From the NCBI GenBank assembly GCA_023213395.1, contig CM041465.1, forward strand, positions 170,631,741 through 170,695,740: a stretch of 64,000 nt of DNA. Reading direction: 5' to 3'. The notes under the pieces were generated by a model, which was not told the origin of the DNA, did no database searches, and saw only the letters and a list, made by a program, of their open reading frames with translations. The stretch's first letter is position 1; each line of letters begins with the position of its first letter. The DNA comes from Cycas panzhihuaensis. Taxonomy: Eukaryota > Cycadophyta. The position numbers and the translations under genes were made by a program. Positions 33,194-44,713 of the stretch are shown in pieces.

Positions 33194-35139
33194 GGTGATG
33201 ATGAAGAAGAAGAAGAGATAATAGAAGTATGTGCCACTGACACATATGGCTAATACACCTGGCACAATAAATATGTAGAAATGAATGCTTATAATGAGAA
33301 GTAAGTAATGATTAAGTATTTTTTAATAACTATAAAAAATGAGCATAAGCAATGATGTAAGAATAATGCCTAATGTAGAGCTGGCAAAGAGTGGTGATAT
33401 GTCATACCACTAACCTCTCACTTATGTCTAAATATAGGTGAGCTTTCGATGCCTAAGGCTTCTAGTATATGATTAAGGCCTTCACTCATGATACCCACAC
33501 CTGTGCTTGGTGATGAAATCTAAGTCACAATGGAGCCCAGGTACTCCCAGTCCTCACCCAGTTTACTAGTGAGCAGCTACATACCTCCTCTGAAGAGTCA
33601 AACTGTATATGTGTATCCCACAGCTATGATGGATATTGGACCGGGTTAATTTTAATCTTACATTAAGGTTTTCAGTTTTCCGAGGTGGTTATCAGGATTA
33701 TCCCTTATTGGAGGCCATAGGTATGGCTAACCTGTCTCTCCACAACTATTCTGGTTAAGACCAAACCTAATATGAAACTCACACCTCCCTTAGGGCCTAG
33801 ACTTTGACCAACCTTGGTCTATTTCAACCAAGGCGAGTATGTGCACAAGCCAAGAACTGGCGGTATAGATCATACAAATGAGATTCTTTTTAGGAATAAT
33901 GTAAGATATTTCTGAATAACTAAAAACTAAAATGAAAAGTTGCCAAATGAGCTTGCTTGCTTGTCGTGCTTGCTTTGTTGTTGTTGTTGCTTTATGTGAT
34001 ACTTTATACTATGTGTGCAAATAGAAAAAGCATGGTAGATTTAGTAGGGGAACCATATGTTGCTTCTGATTCAAGGTTTCCCTTGCTTTAGTATAATATT
34101 TCCAAATATGTTTTTAGAAAATTTGATATAAAAGACACAATGGTCTAAAAAGAGGATCAACTTGCCACTAAAATATTAATTTTTCTAAATCTATATGCAT
34201 GCTATTTTGCCATATTTTGTGATTTTTTTACAAAATTTACAAATAATGATAACTGGACAAATTTTTTTTTTTTTAATTACAAATATGAATGCCTAAATGA
34301 TGAAATATGAATTTATGATAGAAGGAAAAAGTATTCAAAATATCATTTCTGATAGAGTTGTGAAGTTAAATTTAGGAAAAGGCACAAAAAAGTTTCTGCT
34401 TGAAAAAGCACAAAAGTAAAATCCTGCCAAATCTACTGTCTCAAAATCTAAACTTCAATATGTCAAAAGTTACATTTTAATACATACATTAACTTTTCCT
34501 TATACACCATCTCCAAAATCTACTAAAACGCTACCCGAAATGCCTTTGTAATATCCTTTGTGGGGTTGATTAGGCAAAATCAAGAATTATGAGAAAATTG
34601 CATAGATCTCACTAACCAGTGGATGAAATTTGATGAGATTTATCTTAAAATGATCCTAAGATATAAATTTACTAGATCCATTAATAAAACTTTTAAATTT
34701 TTAGCTAATAATTAAAGGATTTTATTAGGAAAATTGCCTTAAATCACTTATTCGCAAATTTTACCCTTTTTGTCACAGCCAAAACTCACGGTTGCAGGAT
34801 GAATATGAAGTTGCTCTAGTAGACAAAAATGATCCTCTAGTCAAGGTGACCTTGTATGCCAAATTTCATCAAAATCTAAGATGGTCAATTTTTTTTATAA
34901 AATTTTAGGCCTTTAATGCTTTCAGGACTGTTCCGATAGCTGAACGACTTCAAAAACATGTATTCTTTACGTCTGAGTTTTTACACACATAGAGAAAGTA
35001 GCAACATATAAAATACTATAATTTTAAGCTCTCAAAATGTTAAAAAACGATGAATGCACTTTCAATACTTCACATTGAAGGTGAAGGAGAGGTAAAATGG
35101 CTCCATGCAAGTAGAATGGAGTGAATAGATCCCCTTCTA
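33194..35139 (-). other. T4 untranslated leader
   Basis: About 1.9 kb between the T4 primer site and Gag. No frame of note. It is AT-rich with T or A runs (for example 34262-34276). A more GC-balanced part at about 33410-33860 matches nothing I recognise. Confidence 0.5.
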
Positions 35140-35151
35140 GCTCTGATACCA
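35140..35151 (-). promoter_or_regulatory. T4 primer-binding site (tRNA-Met type)
   Basis: Plus-strand GCTCTGATACCA is the exact complement of TGGTATCAGAGC. It fits the minus-strand Gag at 33193 and places a 5' LTR to its right. Confidence 0.8.
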
Positions 35152-35460
35152 CATTAAGGAAGGATAGATCTAGGGAATAAATCACTCACATATAAACAAT
35201 GGAAATGGAGAATGAAAAAGAGATAAAATAAGATATGAGAGCAAGCTTGGAGGTGAGAATGAATAATAACTCCCTCATTGAGATTTCACCTTTTATTATT
35301 GAGGGTGAGCATTAAGGTTAGGATTTTCTTGTCTAATGACATGAGCCCAAAATTACATCAAATTGTACATAAAGTACATTTCATTAAGAGACTAATACTA
35401 ATTAATATATCTTAAGATTATATAATTAATCTACATAAATGACCTTGATACATTAACCTC
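35152..35460 (-). repeat. Probable T4 5' LTR (single copy, end uncertain)
   Basis: By position, an LTR should start at or within a few bases of 35152 (CATTAAGGAAGG). No second copy is in the window, so the far end is a guess near a GATACATTAAC sequence. It shares no similarity with the T3/T6 LTRs. Confidence 0.35.
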
Positions 35461-36489
35461 TTTCACTTATCCACCCTCCAACTCCCTCATACGAGCTTAC
35501 AATTAGCCTCTCTCTCTACTATCCACATCTCTACTACCCTAATTGATGGGGAAAATATAGTCGTACATGGTCATGTAACTACAGACTTACCAGTGTCTAT
35601 TATGAGAGGTTGCCTCTCTACATAGACTATGAGAAAGAGCTCGTTAATGATCTATCGGGTAAACTCTAGTGTGAAGCACTACTTGCATATAAAATGACAT
35701 AATAATTAGTCATCATGATATCATATGAAATTAAAGTTGATCCAAATAGAAAATAAAATCTATATCAATTACTATGCTTAAAATGAAAAGGGAGAGATTA
35801 ATATTTATACCATCACTATGTCCTACATCACCCTCATCGGTTGTTGTCTCCTCTCCTCCTCTCCTAGTCTTTACCTCCTTGGTTGGCTCTCCCTCCCCAC
35901 AACCTCCTCTCCACTAGCCTACTTTGGTTGTTCCTCTTCCTCACCTATATCCCATTGTACCTCCTTATATAGATCGATAATATAGTCATCTATCCCTAAT
36001 TAATCAAGTGCCATAACAAATATGGTTTGATTGACCTACTTTAGTCCTCTTAAACTTTGAAACCTCATGGGCCACTTATGAACCAAAGGATCCCCATGGG
36101 GACTTTCCTTGATCCTACTCCTCTAAAATGATCAAAAAACCAACATTAGAGTAGGGTATAATAAGAAAACCCCTAATGCCCAACTACCCTAATCTAGTCC
36201 AGTTGCATATTGAGGTTGGACACAATCAATATCCCTAAGTCTAACTACTTCTCATCCTCACATCTTCTCACCACCTCTACCCATCCTCCAAGGATCTCTT
36301 AATAATTCTATCACTAGGATAAAATATAATGGCACACACTATTAACTTATGAACTCATATAATCCTTGAACTTAACATCCTCCTTACACTCCCTTCCCAT
36401 TAATCCTAGTGTCCTTAGTCATAGCAGAATGTTGTAGCTATATGATGGGCATCCTTTATGTTAGGTAAGGTCACTAACTATAATAGTAC
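35461..36489. other. Unassigned sequence left of T5
   Basis: Plus-strand C/T-rich, so minus-strand translation is Arg/Glu/Gly-rich (near 35830-35950, EEERR and RRGGEE-like runs). It could be the acidic tail of a decayed antisense gene like that of T2, but no motif proves it. It is continuous with 39456 onward once T5 is removed. Confidence 0.35.
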
Positions 36490-36494
36490 CATGT
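36490..36494. repeat. T5 target-site duplication, left (CATGT)
   Basis: CATGT recurs at 39451-39455 after the second LTR. Confidence 0.85.
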
Positions 36495-37045
36495 TGTAGC
36501 AATCTAGTTCTACTTTTATAGCAATTTTTTTAAAAATACATGTAATAATCCATAAAAAATAATAAGTAGATGCTATTCAATAAGAAAATAAACAAGGAAT
36601 AAGAATTACAGAATCCACAGAAGTAAATAATATTCTTTGTTGTCAAATAATACCAAAATAGAGAGAAATTACAACAAAGTACCAAACTTTTCTAAAGAAG
36701 TGAGCTTCCCTCTTCGAGGCGAGAAACCCTCCAAACTGCAGCCCCCAAATAGATGAGCTAATTGCAGCCCTAGAACAAAAAATGCGCAGATAAAAGAACC
36801 TCTAACGATGGTTTGGGATGCGGCCCAAACTTCCTATTTATAGCAATCAAAATACTTTAATTAGACGTTGGTCAGACTGGGCGATATTCTTCTTAATATT
36901 GTTCAAATAAAAGTCGGCCTAAACTTCTCTAAAACTGGAAGGCTATATTTAAACGGTCATAATTTTTAATATAAATGTCAAAATTGACTTTCGTATGAAC
37001 CGTTGGAATCATCTTTCAAAGACCTTTGGTTTGAATGGTAATAAG

Positions 37046-37142
<97 letters not shown>

Positions 37143-37160
37143 ATATTTAGGAATGTTACA
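36495..37160 (-). repeat. T5 3' LTR
   Basis: 666 bp from TGTAGCAATCTAG to GGAATGTTACA. It matches 38809-39450 except mainly in the length of a (TA)n tract (about 94 bp here at 37047-37140). Confidence 0.9.
37047..37140. repeat. (TA)n microsatellite in the T5 3' LTR
   Basis: About 47 TA units, 20 bp from the end of the LTR. The partner tract in the 5' LTR is at 39361-39430. Confidence 0.95.
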
Positions 37161-37176
37161 ATTCCCCTCCCCTTGA
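37161..37176 (-). promoter_or_regulatory. T5 polypurine tract
   Basis: On the minus strand TCAAGGGGAGGGGAAT abuts the TG of the 3' LTR. Confidence 0.85.
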
Positions 37177-38339
37177 AATAATACTTTGCCCTCGAAGTAT
37201 TGAGAAATACTTGTAACTCGGTCTAATCTTCCAACCACCTCCTACTATATCTTGTAGGCCCTGAAGATTTACCTTGATCTTGTGTCTTCTATGGGGCTGC
37301 ACTAGTAAGCATTTTGAATTTGTCGATGTTTGTTCTTGGGACCAAGTACCTGTGATACCTTGTTCTAAATTAAAAGGATCTTGGGACTTGTGAGATATCT
37401 CGAATGTCTTGTCTTGGTCTTGCCTTGTATTTGCATCTTTTATTTTTGAATGTGATGAATTTTGGAAAAATACATGAAGGCTTTGGAAAAAGAATTGGTC
37501 GTGAGGGTTATGGATTGATGATTGCTTATTGTGGGAAAAAGAAAAAGGGGAATGAACTGAGATCAAGCATAACTTGGAAGGTATAGAAAGAAGGGATAAA
37601 TTTTGGAATATATCTTGGATGGAGATGAAAGTTTGTATAAGTTTTATTAGACCACAACACCTTTTGGGAGTGAAAGATGGATGAGGAATTAGTGATAGAG
37701 GTTCTTTATGAAAAGGAGGTTTTAATAGGATTTTAGGATTAGTATTCAAATAAAATACAATATTTAACGAAAAAAAATAATAGTGATAGTATGAAATTAC
37801 AGGGGTTTGGGAAAAGCTAGACTCGGTTTTGTAAGGGGTAATACTAAAAGTTGGAACCTGACGAATAGATTGAAGTTGTAGAGTGCCATGTTGAGGATGG
37901 TCTATAGGGGATGAAGGAGTAGGTAAGTAAAGAGATAAACTAGGGTTTAGAGAAAAATAGGGATTTGTCCTACAAAAAAATTAAGGGGATTAAGATCATG
38001 GATAACTATGCGTTGGGGAGAAGAGGACTTTTGTATATCTATTGAACTAGGGAAAGAGAGAAGGCATATAAAATTACCAAATAAAATATGCATGTGTAAT
38101 CCAGGATCAGTGAGTATCTTGCATGAAATTTATTGAGAAAAGTTTGCTTGTTCTTCATTGTCTTCATGCTTCTCTTGTGAAACTTCACTTTGTATTTCTT
38201 TTTTAGTATTGTCTTGAAATTCTTATATTGCCTATGCCTCTTTTAAATCTTCTATGAAGTCAGGTTGTACCCTCTGCAATGGTTCTTGTTCTAGCTCTTA
38301 TAAAATCCTTAGGATCTCCTCATTAATCATTTCTTCTTC
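37177..38339 (-). pseudogene. T5 Gag C-terminal region, broken
   Basis: The minus strand has an open frame at 37749-37156 with a Ser/His/Gln-rich first part and an end near the polypurine tract (GGWKIRPSYKYFSILRG). It has no known fold but lies in line with Gag. Between 37750 and 38339 the frame is interrupted. Because it runs into the polypurine tract, the coding region seems to use nearly all the internal sequence. Confidence 0.45.
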
Positions 38340-38591
38340 CTATCCTTCCTCTTCTACTTGAATTTTATCTTGCTTATGCCTATGAAAAGCTGTGATAGCT
38401 GCCTCAGAAAATTGGTACCATAGAAAAGGTTCTTTAGTCCAATTAATGAACCATTCATAAGCTTGTCCGTTCAATATCATTTCTAATAATTGTCCATACT
38501 CTTCAAACTCTATATCAGGCATGAATTTGAAGTCTTCTATCCATTTTCTGATGTCTTCATAATCCTCCAAATTAAAAAAAATTATCTCCAT
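38340..38591 (-). CDS. T5 Gag core fragment
   Basis: Eighty-three open codons on the minus strand with a retrotransposon-gag pattern: an acidic helix, MILNGQAYEWFINW (family LxGxAxxWF), then WYQFSEAAITAFHRH (family WxxFxxAxxxxF). It is shorter than a usual gag domain of about 100 residues. It begins about 200 bp from the primer site, as expected for the first gene of the element. Confidence 0.6.
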   Translation of the reverse strand: MEIIFFNLEDYEDIRKWIEDFKFMPDIEFEEYGQLLEMILNGQAYEWFINWTKEPFLWYQFSEAAITAFHRHKQDKIQVEEEG

Positions 38592-38808
38592 TTTTTCTCA
38601 ATAAAGGTTGTAGTTCAAGGATTAAAATCTATATTTTCTACTAGTCAAAACCATCACATATGACCACTTACTACAAATGTCTTTTTTGTGAAAGAGCCCT
38701 TTTTCTTATTTGTGAATAATTATGCTTTCTCAAGAATGAACAGAACTACCTTTATATGTTCTAAGTGTTCTTTGCCCTTTACCTTTGAAACGAAGCTATG
38801 ATACCACT

Positions 38809-39357
38809 TATAGCAATCTAGTTCTACTTTTATAGCAATTTTCCTCAAAATACATGTAATAATCCACAAAAAATAATAACTAGATGCTATTCAACAAAAA
38901 AATGAATAAGGAATAAGAATTACAGAATCCATAGAAGTAAATAATAATCTTTGTTGTCAAATAATACCAAAATAGAGCGAAATTACAACAAAGTACCAAT
39001 CTTTTCTGAAGAAGTGAGCTTCCCTCTTCGAGGCGAGGAACCCTCCAAACTGCAGCCCCCAAATGGGCGAGCTAATTGTAGCCCTAGAACTAAAAATGCA
39101 CGACCAAAAGAACCTCCAATGATAGTTTGGGATACAGCCCAAACTTCCTATTTATAGTGATCAAAATACTTTAATTAGAAGTCAGCCAGACTAGGTGATA
39201 TTCTTCTTAATACTGTTCAAATAGAAGTTGGCCAAAACTTCTCCAAAACTGGTAAGCTATATTTAAACAGTCATAACTTTTGATATAGATGTCAAAATTG
39301 ACTTTTGTCTAAATCGTTGGAATCATCATTCAAAGACCTTTGGTTTGAATGGTAATA

Positions 39358-39432
<75 letters not shown>

Positions 39433-39450
39433 ATATGTAGGAATGTTACA
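38809..39450 (-). repeat. T5 5' LTR
   Basis: 642 bp matching 36495-37160; it starts TATAGCAATC where the partner has TGTAGCAATC. It contains a (TA)n tract of 70 bp at 39361-39430. CATGT follows. Confidence 0.9.
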
Positions 39451-39455
39451 CATGT

Positions 39456-40388
39456 TACATGGTACCCTTAATATCTGACAAATGTCTCTCATGATGATAA
39501 TGATATCATCAATACTAGGAAGATGAAATATTTATTAATGGCCATCCTAATAGGATAATCAACAATTATTGGTCTAAGGTAAACTATCATGATGGCATGA
39601 CTCATAGTGGCCTGCAACATCTTAGAATATCTCAATCTCAATTGATCATTATACCTATTAGAGTTAACATATGGGATCTTATACTCTTTCAACCATTGAT
39701 CATGATAATCACATGTGGGACCACAAAATTCAATCAACATGATATACATAGGCCCAATCACCCCTTAGACATATCAAGCAGACATTAAATAGAATCTTAA
39801 TAAGCCAATTAGTGACTACAATCTCAACATTTTTCTAAACTACTTTGTATTATAGAGTTTTCTCTTAGTCCCATGAAGAAATAAGGGATCCTACTAATAT
39901 CTTTGTGGTACTATAAGGTTTAATATAGTCATATCATAAAGAATCACTTGGCTAAAAAATGCATGAAAAACTTTAAAAATTCATCAAAAAAACACATTGG
40001 GATAAAATATAATTCATTTAAAATAATTGGGGCATAAAATTGCCCTAGTCTAACCTTGAACAAAGCTCAAGTTAGGCTCTAATCAACTAAAAAATAGAAG
40101 TTTAGGGCACAACCCTACTAAAATCCCTACTAATAAAAATAAAAAAAAATTACAAATGAAATCATAAGTTTTGTCTATTAAGTTTGGTGTTAGTCTAGCT
40201 ATCAATGAGTTTTGGATCTAATGAGTCCATTCATGTCTAATCCCAATGGTTGGATTATCAAAAATTAGTCCTAGAAGATCAAAGGTTAAAATAGAGTTAA
40301 GTTTTCTTAAGAAAACTTTTAACTCTCGATCATAAAAATGAAAACCTAAAATGAACAAACCTCCATTATTATAATGGTTGTTATTTGG
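39456..40388. other. Unassigned sequence between T5 and T6
   Basis: A 90-codon minus-strand frame at 39761-39489 has no family I recognise, and another at 40475-40218 overlaps the T6 LTR. Both lie on the same older sequence as 35461-36489 and 45126 onward. Nothing else is visible. Confidence 0.35.
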
Positions 40389-40393
40389 GTTCC
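40389..40393. repeat. T6 target-site duplication, left (GTTCC)
   Basis: GTTCC recurs at 45121-45125 after the other LTR. Confidence 0.85.
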
Positions 40394-40785
40394 TGTAGGA
40401 AAATAAACGATGGAGAATAGGGTAAAACATAAACAAATAATCATAGATCAATACATTATTGTTCCATAAATACAAGAGCTTTTGGATTCAATCCATTGTT
40501 TAAGAGAGAGCATTATAAATGTCCAAAAGTATGCAGTGTCTAAAGACACTAGGGTTGCACGCCCCTCAAAATATATAGTTTGGGAGAGGAGGGAAACTCC
40601 TCAACCCCTAAAATTTAAATAACAATAAAATAATAATTTAACTTAACTCAAATAAACTTAAATCAAATCAACCTTACCTTATACTTACCTACACATGTGA
40701 GCACTCATATGTGTAAATTGATGAGAGTGAGGTGTGCACTCCTAGTTGAAAGGTGGGAGTGGGGTGATAAGTATTAACCCCAATA
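40394..40785 (-). repeat. T6 3' LTR
   Basis: About 392 bp from TGTAGGAAAATAAACGA to ATTAACCCCAATA. It matches 44714-45120 and the T3 LTR. A polypurine tract adjoins it. Confidence 0.9.
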
Positions 40786-40799
40786 TTCTCCCCCTTAAT
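40786..40799 (-). promoter_or_regulatory. T6 polypurine tract
   Basis: On the minus strand TTAAGGGGGAGAA abuts the 3' LTR. Confidence 0.85.
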
Positions 40800-41099
40800 G
40801 GTCATCATGAACAATGTCTTCTCTTTAAACTTATGGAATTTGTACTTGAAAAAAACTTTAAAGATTTGTATTTTAGCTTGATCATTATCAACTCTTCTTA
40901 TCCTTTTAACAACGTGTGTCCTTGTACCATTGAGTGATGCAAAAAAACTGTAAGTAAATGTAGCTTAATTCAAATATGGATGTGTAGCTATAACTTTAAC
41001 TTTAACTTACGGAACTTTAACTTTATCTTCTGAAAACTTTGTATTATGAGCAACTGTCATATCATTATATCTCTCCCCCTCAAATGGAGGATCAGGTTT

Positions 41100-41390
41100 T
41101 TATACAACAAGATGATCATGCATTTGACTTGAATCTTCCTTGGTCTTATCATTATAATCCACATGTTCTGGCACCTGTCTCACATGCTCAACATCAATGT
41201 TAGATTCATTTAGGGTATCTCCCCTATAAGTATAAATCAAAATGTCCCACACAGATTTGGAAGTTGTTAGTTTACAAACTTTATAAAAGACATTATCATC
41301 TATAGTGCAAAATAGTAAAGCTAAGGCTTCATTATCTTTTTTAATGTTTTCTTTAATACTAACATCATAGTCATCTTGTACGTATTTCTA
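41100..41390 (-). pseudogene. T6 Gag fragment (UBN2-like), displaced
   Basis: The minus-strand frame reads NEALALLFCTIDDNVFYKV, then TTSKSVWDILIYTYRGD, matching the copia Gag block (family ALxxIxxxVxxxxxxxxSAKEAWDxLxxxYxG). The following acidic tail (about 40 codons) is unlike Gag. It lies at the 3' side of the element, far from its normal place after the leader; everything between appears to have been replaced. Confidence 0.65.
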
Positions 41391-42780
41391 AAAATCATGT
41401 ATAATAAAATAATTTTACATTATTTAATGCCATAGTGAAAAGTTATAGCCATCAAAAATATAAAATTGTACTTTATTAAGATTTATTGTCATTTTACCGA
41501 AAAACTTTAGTACATAAAAAAAAGGAATACGTTTTTACCAAGTTAAAGAACTCAATAAATGACAAACTTATAAGATATAATTTCAGATAAAATTTGAAAT
41601 ATAATGAGTTTATAAGCAAATCTTAACAGGTTAGAAGATAAGCCTATTAGGATATATTTGAATGTTCAAGTTTAGCAGCTTCAAAGATGTACTAAATAAT
41701 GTTAGAATAAAGTGGAATTATACTAATATGAAGATCAATGAAAAAATTATTCAATGGAACTAACCGTTTTGAAAACGGGTTCTTATAAGTTAATATTTTA
41801 ATGAACCAAAGGTATAATCCTCTTTTTGAGGTTTAACGGGAGCTTGGGGCTCAAAATATTTAAAATTTCTAGTAAAATACTTATAGAATGTTGTAAAATG
41901 ATCAATTATAGTTTAGAAGGCTGCTCAATATACTTTTCAATTTAAAACTTTGAGAAATAATATATAAAAAATATGTAATAATGACAAATTAGAGGCTATT
42001 AAGTACCTCAAATTTGATAACTTTGAAAATTGGTAAAATTCTTAAAACTTATAAATAATAGTTCCTGTTTGAAGAGGAGTGAGTCAGCTTCCCAACAAAA
42101 CTGGCAGAACTAAATTCTGATGTAAAACAGAAAAGTTATAACAAAATTAGCAACAAGTACTTTTATGGTAAAATGTTTAAAAAATGCTAAAGTGTCACTT
42201 TCAGCAATTAAAATAAATCCTAAAAAAGTAAAATGAATAGATGGTGATAAAGTTTTCTAATAATAAATGGCTACAGAATAGATCTGGGTATAGAATAATC
42301 TCCCAATGATAAGATATAATCTATTAAAAAAGTGATTTTGTGAAACTAGTTTAGAATGGCTTTGAAAATGAATAACTGACTTTAAACTGATTGAAAACAA
42401 GTCAAATTAGCTTCAAATAGGTCATATGACCAGTCAAAATCATACCTCAGAAAATTACAGACATAATGGGATAGGTTTCATCAGAAAATGATGACCTAGT
42501 CAAAAGTTATGGCAAAAATTTGCCAAGTACCTTATGTAAAATGAAAAAATTAAAAAATAAATAAAATAAAATTTTATAAAAATTGGATTGGCCCCTTTTA
42601 GCAAAATGTTAAGGGTAACGTGATGACTTAATAAAGCTGAGGGTTGAAGATCTCAAGGGGGCTAACTTTTTAAACCTCGTATTTGAATTTTTTATACAAT
42701 AAAATTTAATTTTTTAAACTATATATAAAATATATATATACAAAAAAATATTTGAAATGAGGAAAAGTTAATGCAGTGTT
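41391..42780. other. AT-rich filler in T6
   Basis: No gene or family match on either strand. It may be captured upstream (promoter) DNA of the methylthiotransferase gene, part of the old element, or both. Confidence 0.45.
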
Positions 42781-43365
42781 GTTGCCACTGCCGTGGAGTC
42801 GCCGCCCAGCCACCATCACCTCAGTTGCAAAGGTTTAGGATTTCAACTTTAATTTTTAGATTAATTTGAATTATGTTTTTAGGGAACAAAGCGTCTCATG
42901 TGACTAGCACGCTATAACGACGTGTTTACAAGTCAATTTGCCATCCAGAGAAATAAGAACTACAAGGAAATACGTGCAGGAATGAATATCTGTATCGATT
43001 AGTTTAATCTCCTTGTCATGGAGGATATCAAGGATGTTATTCCCAGGGCTTTCCCACCAGGTCTCTGTCTTCCTACAATGAGTGTCCGATTAAAACCTAG
43101 GAAATCCAACCCTCGTTATGCCAAAGAGCTTCCCTCGTCCATCAGTGGCGTACCCAGAACACGAACTATATACCTCAAGACTTTTGGTTGCTCTTATAAT
43201 TAGAGTGACAGAGAGTATATGGCTATCCAATTATCAGCATATGGATATACAATTAGCAATAATCCCAAGCAAGCAGATCTATGGCTGATTAATACCTAGA
43301 GATATGATAATATGTGAGCTCAACGTTAAAGTGGAGCAGTCATTTCTGATGTAGCCCTTTTAGGA
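42781..43365 (+). pseudogene. CDKAL1: Captured host-gene fragment: CDKAL1-type tRNA methylthiotransferase, 5' part
   Basis: Starts at ATG 43018 with MEDIKDV, the conserved plant start. It continues to RTRTIYLKTFGCSYN, the MTTase N-terminal motif with the first [4Fe-4S] cysteine (KTFGC). A TAG replaces a Gln codon (CSYN, stop, [15 protein letters not shown]), then [12 protein letters not shown], after which the expected Cys is lost to a stop and a short disruption. A trace of VKxxxQS may follow near 43335. The full enzyme adds the methylthio group to t6A37 of tRNA-Lys in the cytosol and needs a radical-SAM domain, which is absent. Bases 42781-43017 are GC-richer than their surroundings and look like the host gene's 5' untranslated region. 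The fragment lies antisense to T6. Confidence 0.8.
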
Positions 43366-44698
43366 GACTTAGAGTCACACACCCGCGTATTTATAAATTT
43401 ATTTTGATTTTATTTGTGCATAGAATATGTTATCATTTCAAAAAGGGTAGAATGTGAGGTCAAGTGAGAGTCATGTATCCAAGACACATTGTTCCTGTCT
43501 TCCGTTAGAGAGACAATACGACAGAAAGGCTAGACCTAGAGAGTAGTTAAAACTAACCCTCCTACTAAGAAATCTGCTCCAATGAAGGGCACAACCATAA
43601 AGAAAGATATGCCTACTAAAAAGAAAGGCCGAGAGTAGTGATTATCTCCAGCGATTTCAAGTATGTCACTTTCTCAAAGAGGGAACATAATCATAACCTC
43701 TATGAAGGAGTTAACAATACAAGAACAACATAGGTTGGCTGAAGAAAAAAATGGTATATCAATGAGGATCTATGTTTTTTTTTTATTACACAGATATTTC
43801 AAATAAACCAGATATTTTTAAATATATTCACGAAGATACATCGAATAAAGGAAAAAAGAATATGTATATATATTTATATTTGAAAAAAAAAACATGAAAA
43901 ACTTGATAAACTGTGACAGATTTATAGCAGATTAACTTCCAAAGATAAGATCTTCTTCTACACAAGTCAAAACTTCAAACAAATTTCCCCAGTAGATAGA
44001 TTTGCTATAGTATATGGCTTGTTAGGCTGAATATGCACCAAAAAACTTACGCAGATCTTAAAAAATATATTGAGTAAGTAGATTAAATGTTTAAAAAATT
44101 ATCAAATATTTAATAAAATATATAGATCTGAAAGAAAACTTGAATAAATATTGCTAATCTGAAGTAAATATTACAAATCTGAAGAAAATATTATAAATCT
44201 CAAGCAAATATTGCAGATATAAATAAAATAAACCAAAAAATGGTCAAATATCTGATAAAATAAATAAATATAAAGAATATATAGTAGATCTAAAAAAAAC
44301 TTGAATAAATATTACTTGTAGTTGTGCTCTTACATAGATCTGAAAAAAAATATTAGATAAATAGACAAAATATGCTTGAAAATGGTCAAATATTTGATAG
44401 AAATATATAAAATGTATTGATAAAACCTCTTGTAGAGGGATAAAAACTTGATATTTGTTGTTTTTAGCTATGCACTTGCATAGATCTGAAAAAAAAAATC
44501 TAAAATATATTTATTATTTCACAAGTATAACTTAAGAATAATCAGATCTCTAATAAAAAATTTAAGAAACTACTAAAAAAATTTTCAGAAAATGAATATA
44601 ACCAATCTTTACTTGTGAGTAAATCTGCTGCAGATGTCAATAAATCTTCTTGTTCTTCAAAAACTTTAGCAGGCCATCAAAATGCTAATAGATCAACT
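43366..44698 (-). other. T6 internal sequence and AGATCT-rich leader
   Basis: From 43366 to about 43660 is unassigned sequence with a Lys/Thr/Pro-rich plus-strand stretch (PPTKKSAPMKGTTIKK near 43557-43605), possibly another captured scrap. From about 43700 to 44690 it matches the T3 leader: GGCTGAATATGCACC-like marker near 44020, then loose repeats around AGATCT. Confidence 0.6.
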
Positions 44699-44711
44699 TG
44701 CTCTGATACCA
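44699..44711 (-). promoter_or_regulatory. T6 primer-binding site (tRNA-Met type)
   Basis: Plus-strand GCTCTGATACCA, the exact complement of TGGTATCAGAGC, two bases from the LTR. Confidence 0.88.
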
Positions 44712-44713
44712 AA

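Larger units (their letters stand above)
36495..39450 (-). mobile_element. T5: short gag-only LTR retrotransposon (TR-GAG-like)
   Basis: 2956 bp with two LTRs of about 650 bp, a perfect CATGT target duplication, a tRNA-Met-type primer site (plus-strand GCTATGATACCA at 38795-38806) and a polypurine tract (AAGGGGAGGGGAAT, minus strand, 37161-37176). The internal part is only about 1.65 kb and shows a Gag-like frame but no protease, integrase or RT. It must have relied on enzymes supplied by other elements. The small size and single Gag frame fit the TR-GAG class of plant elements. Confidence 0.85.

Noticed and set aside
39489-39761. A 90-codon minus-strand frame possibly from an old antisense mobile-domain gene
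   Set aside because: The position would suit a mirror image of T2, but no mobile-domain motif (such as HTFHLP) is visible, so it is left unassigned.
43018-43203. Possible small intact gene with MEDIKDV start
   Set aside because: The full enzyme is far longer. The frame ends at a Gln-to-stop change in the first domain and lies inside an LTR element.
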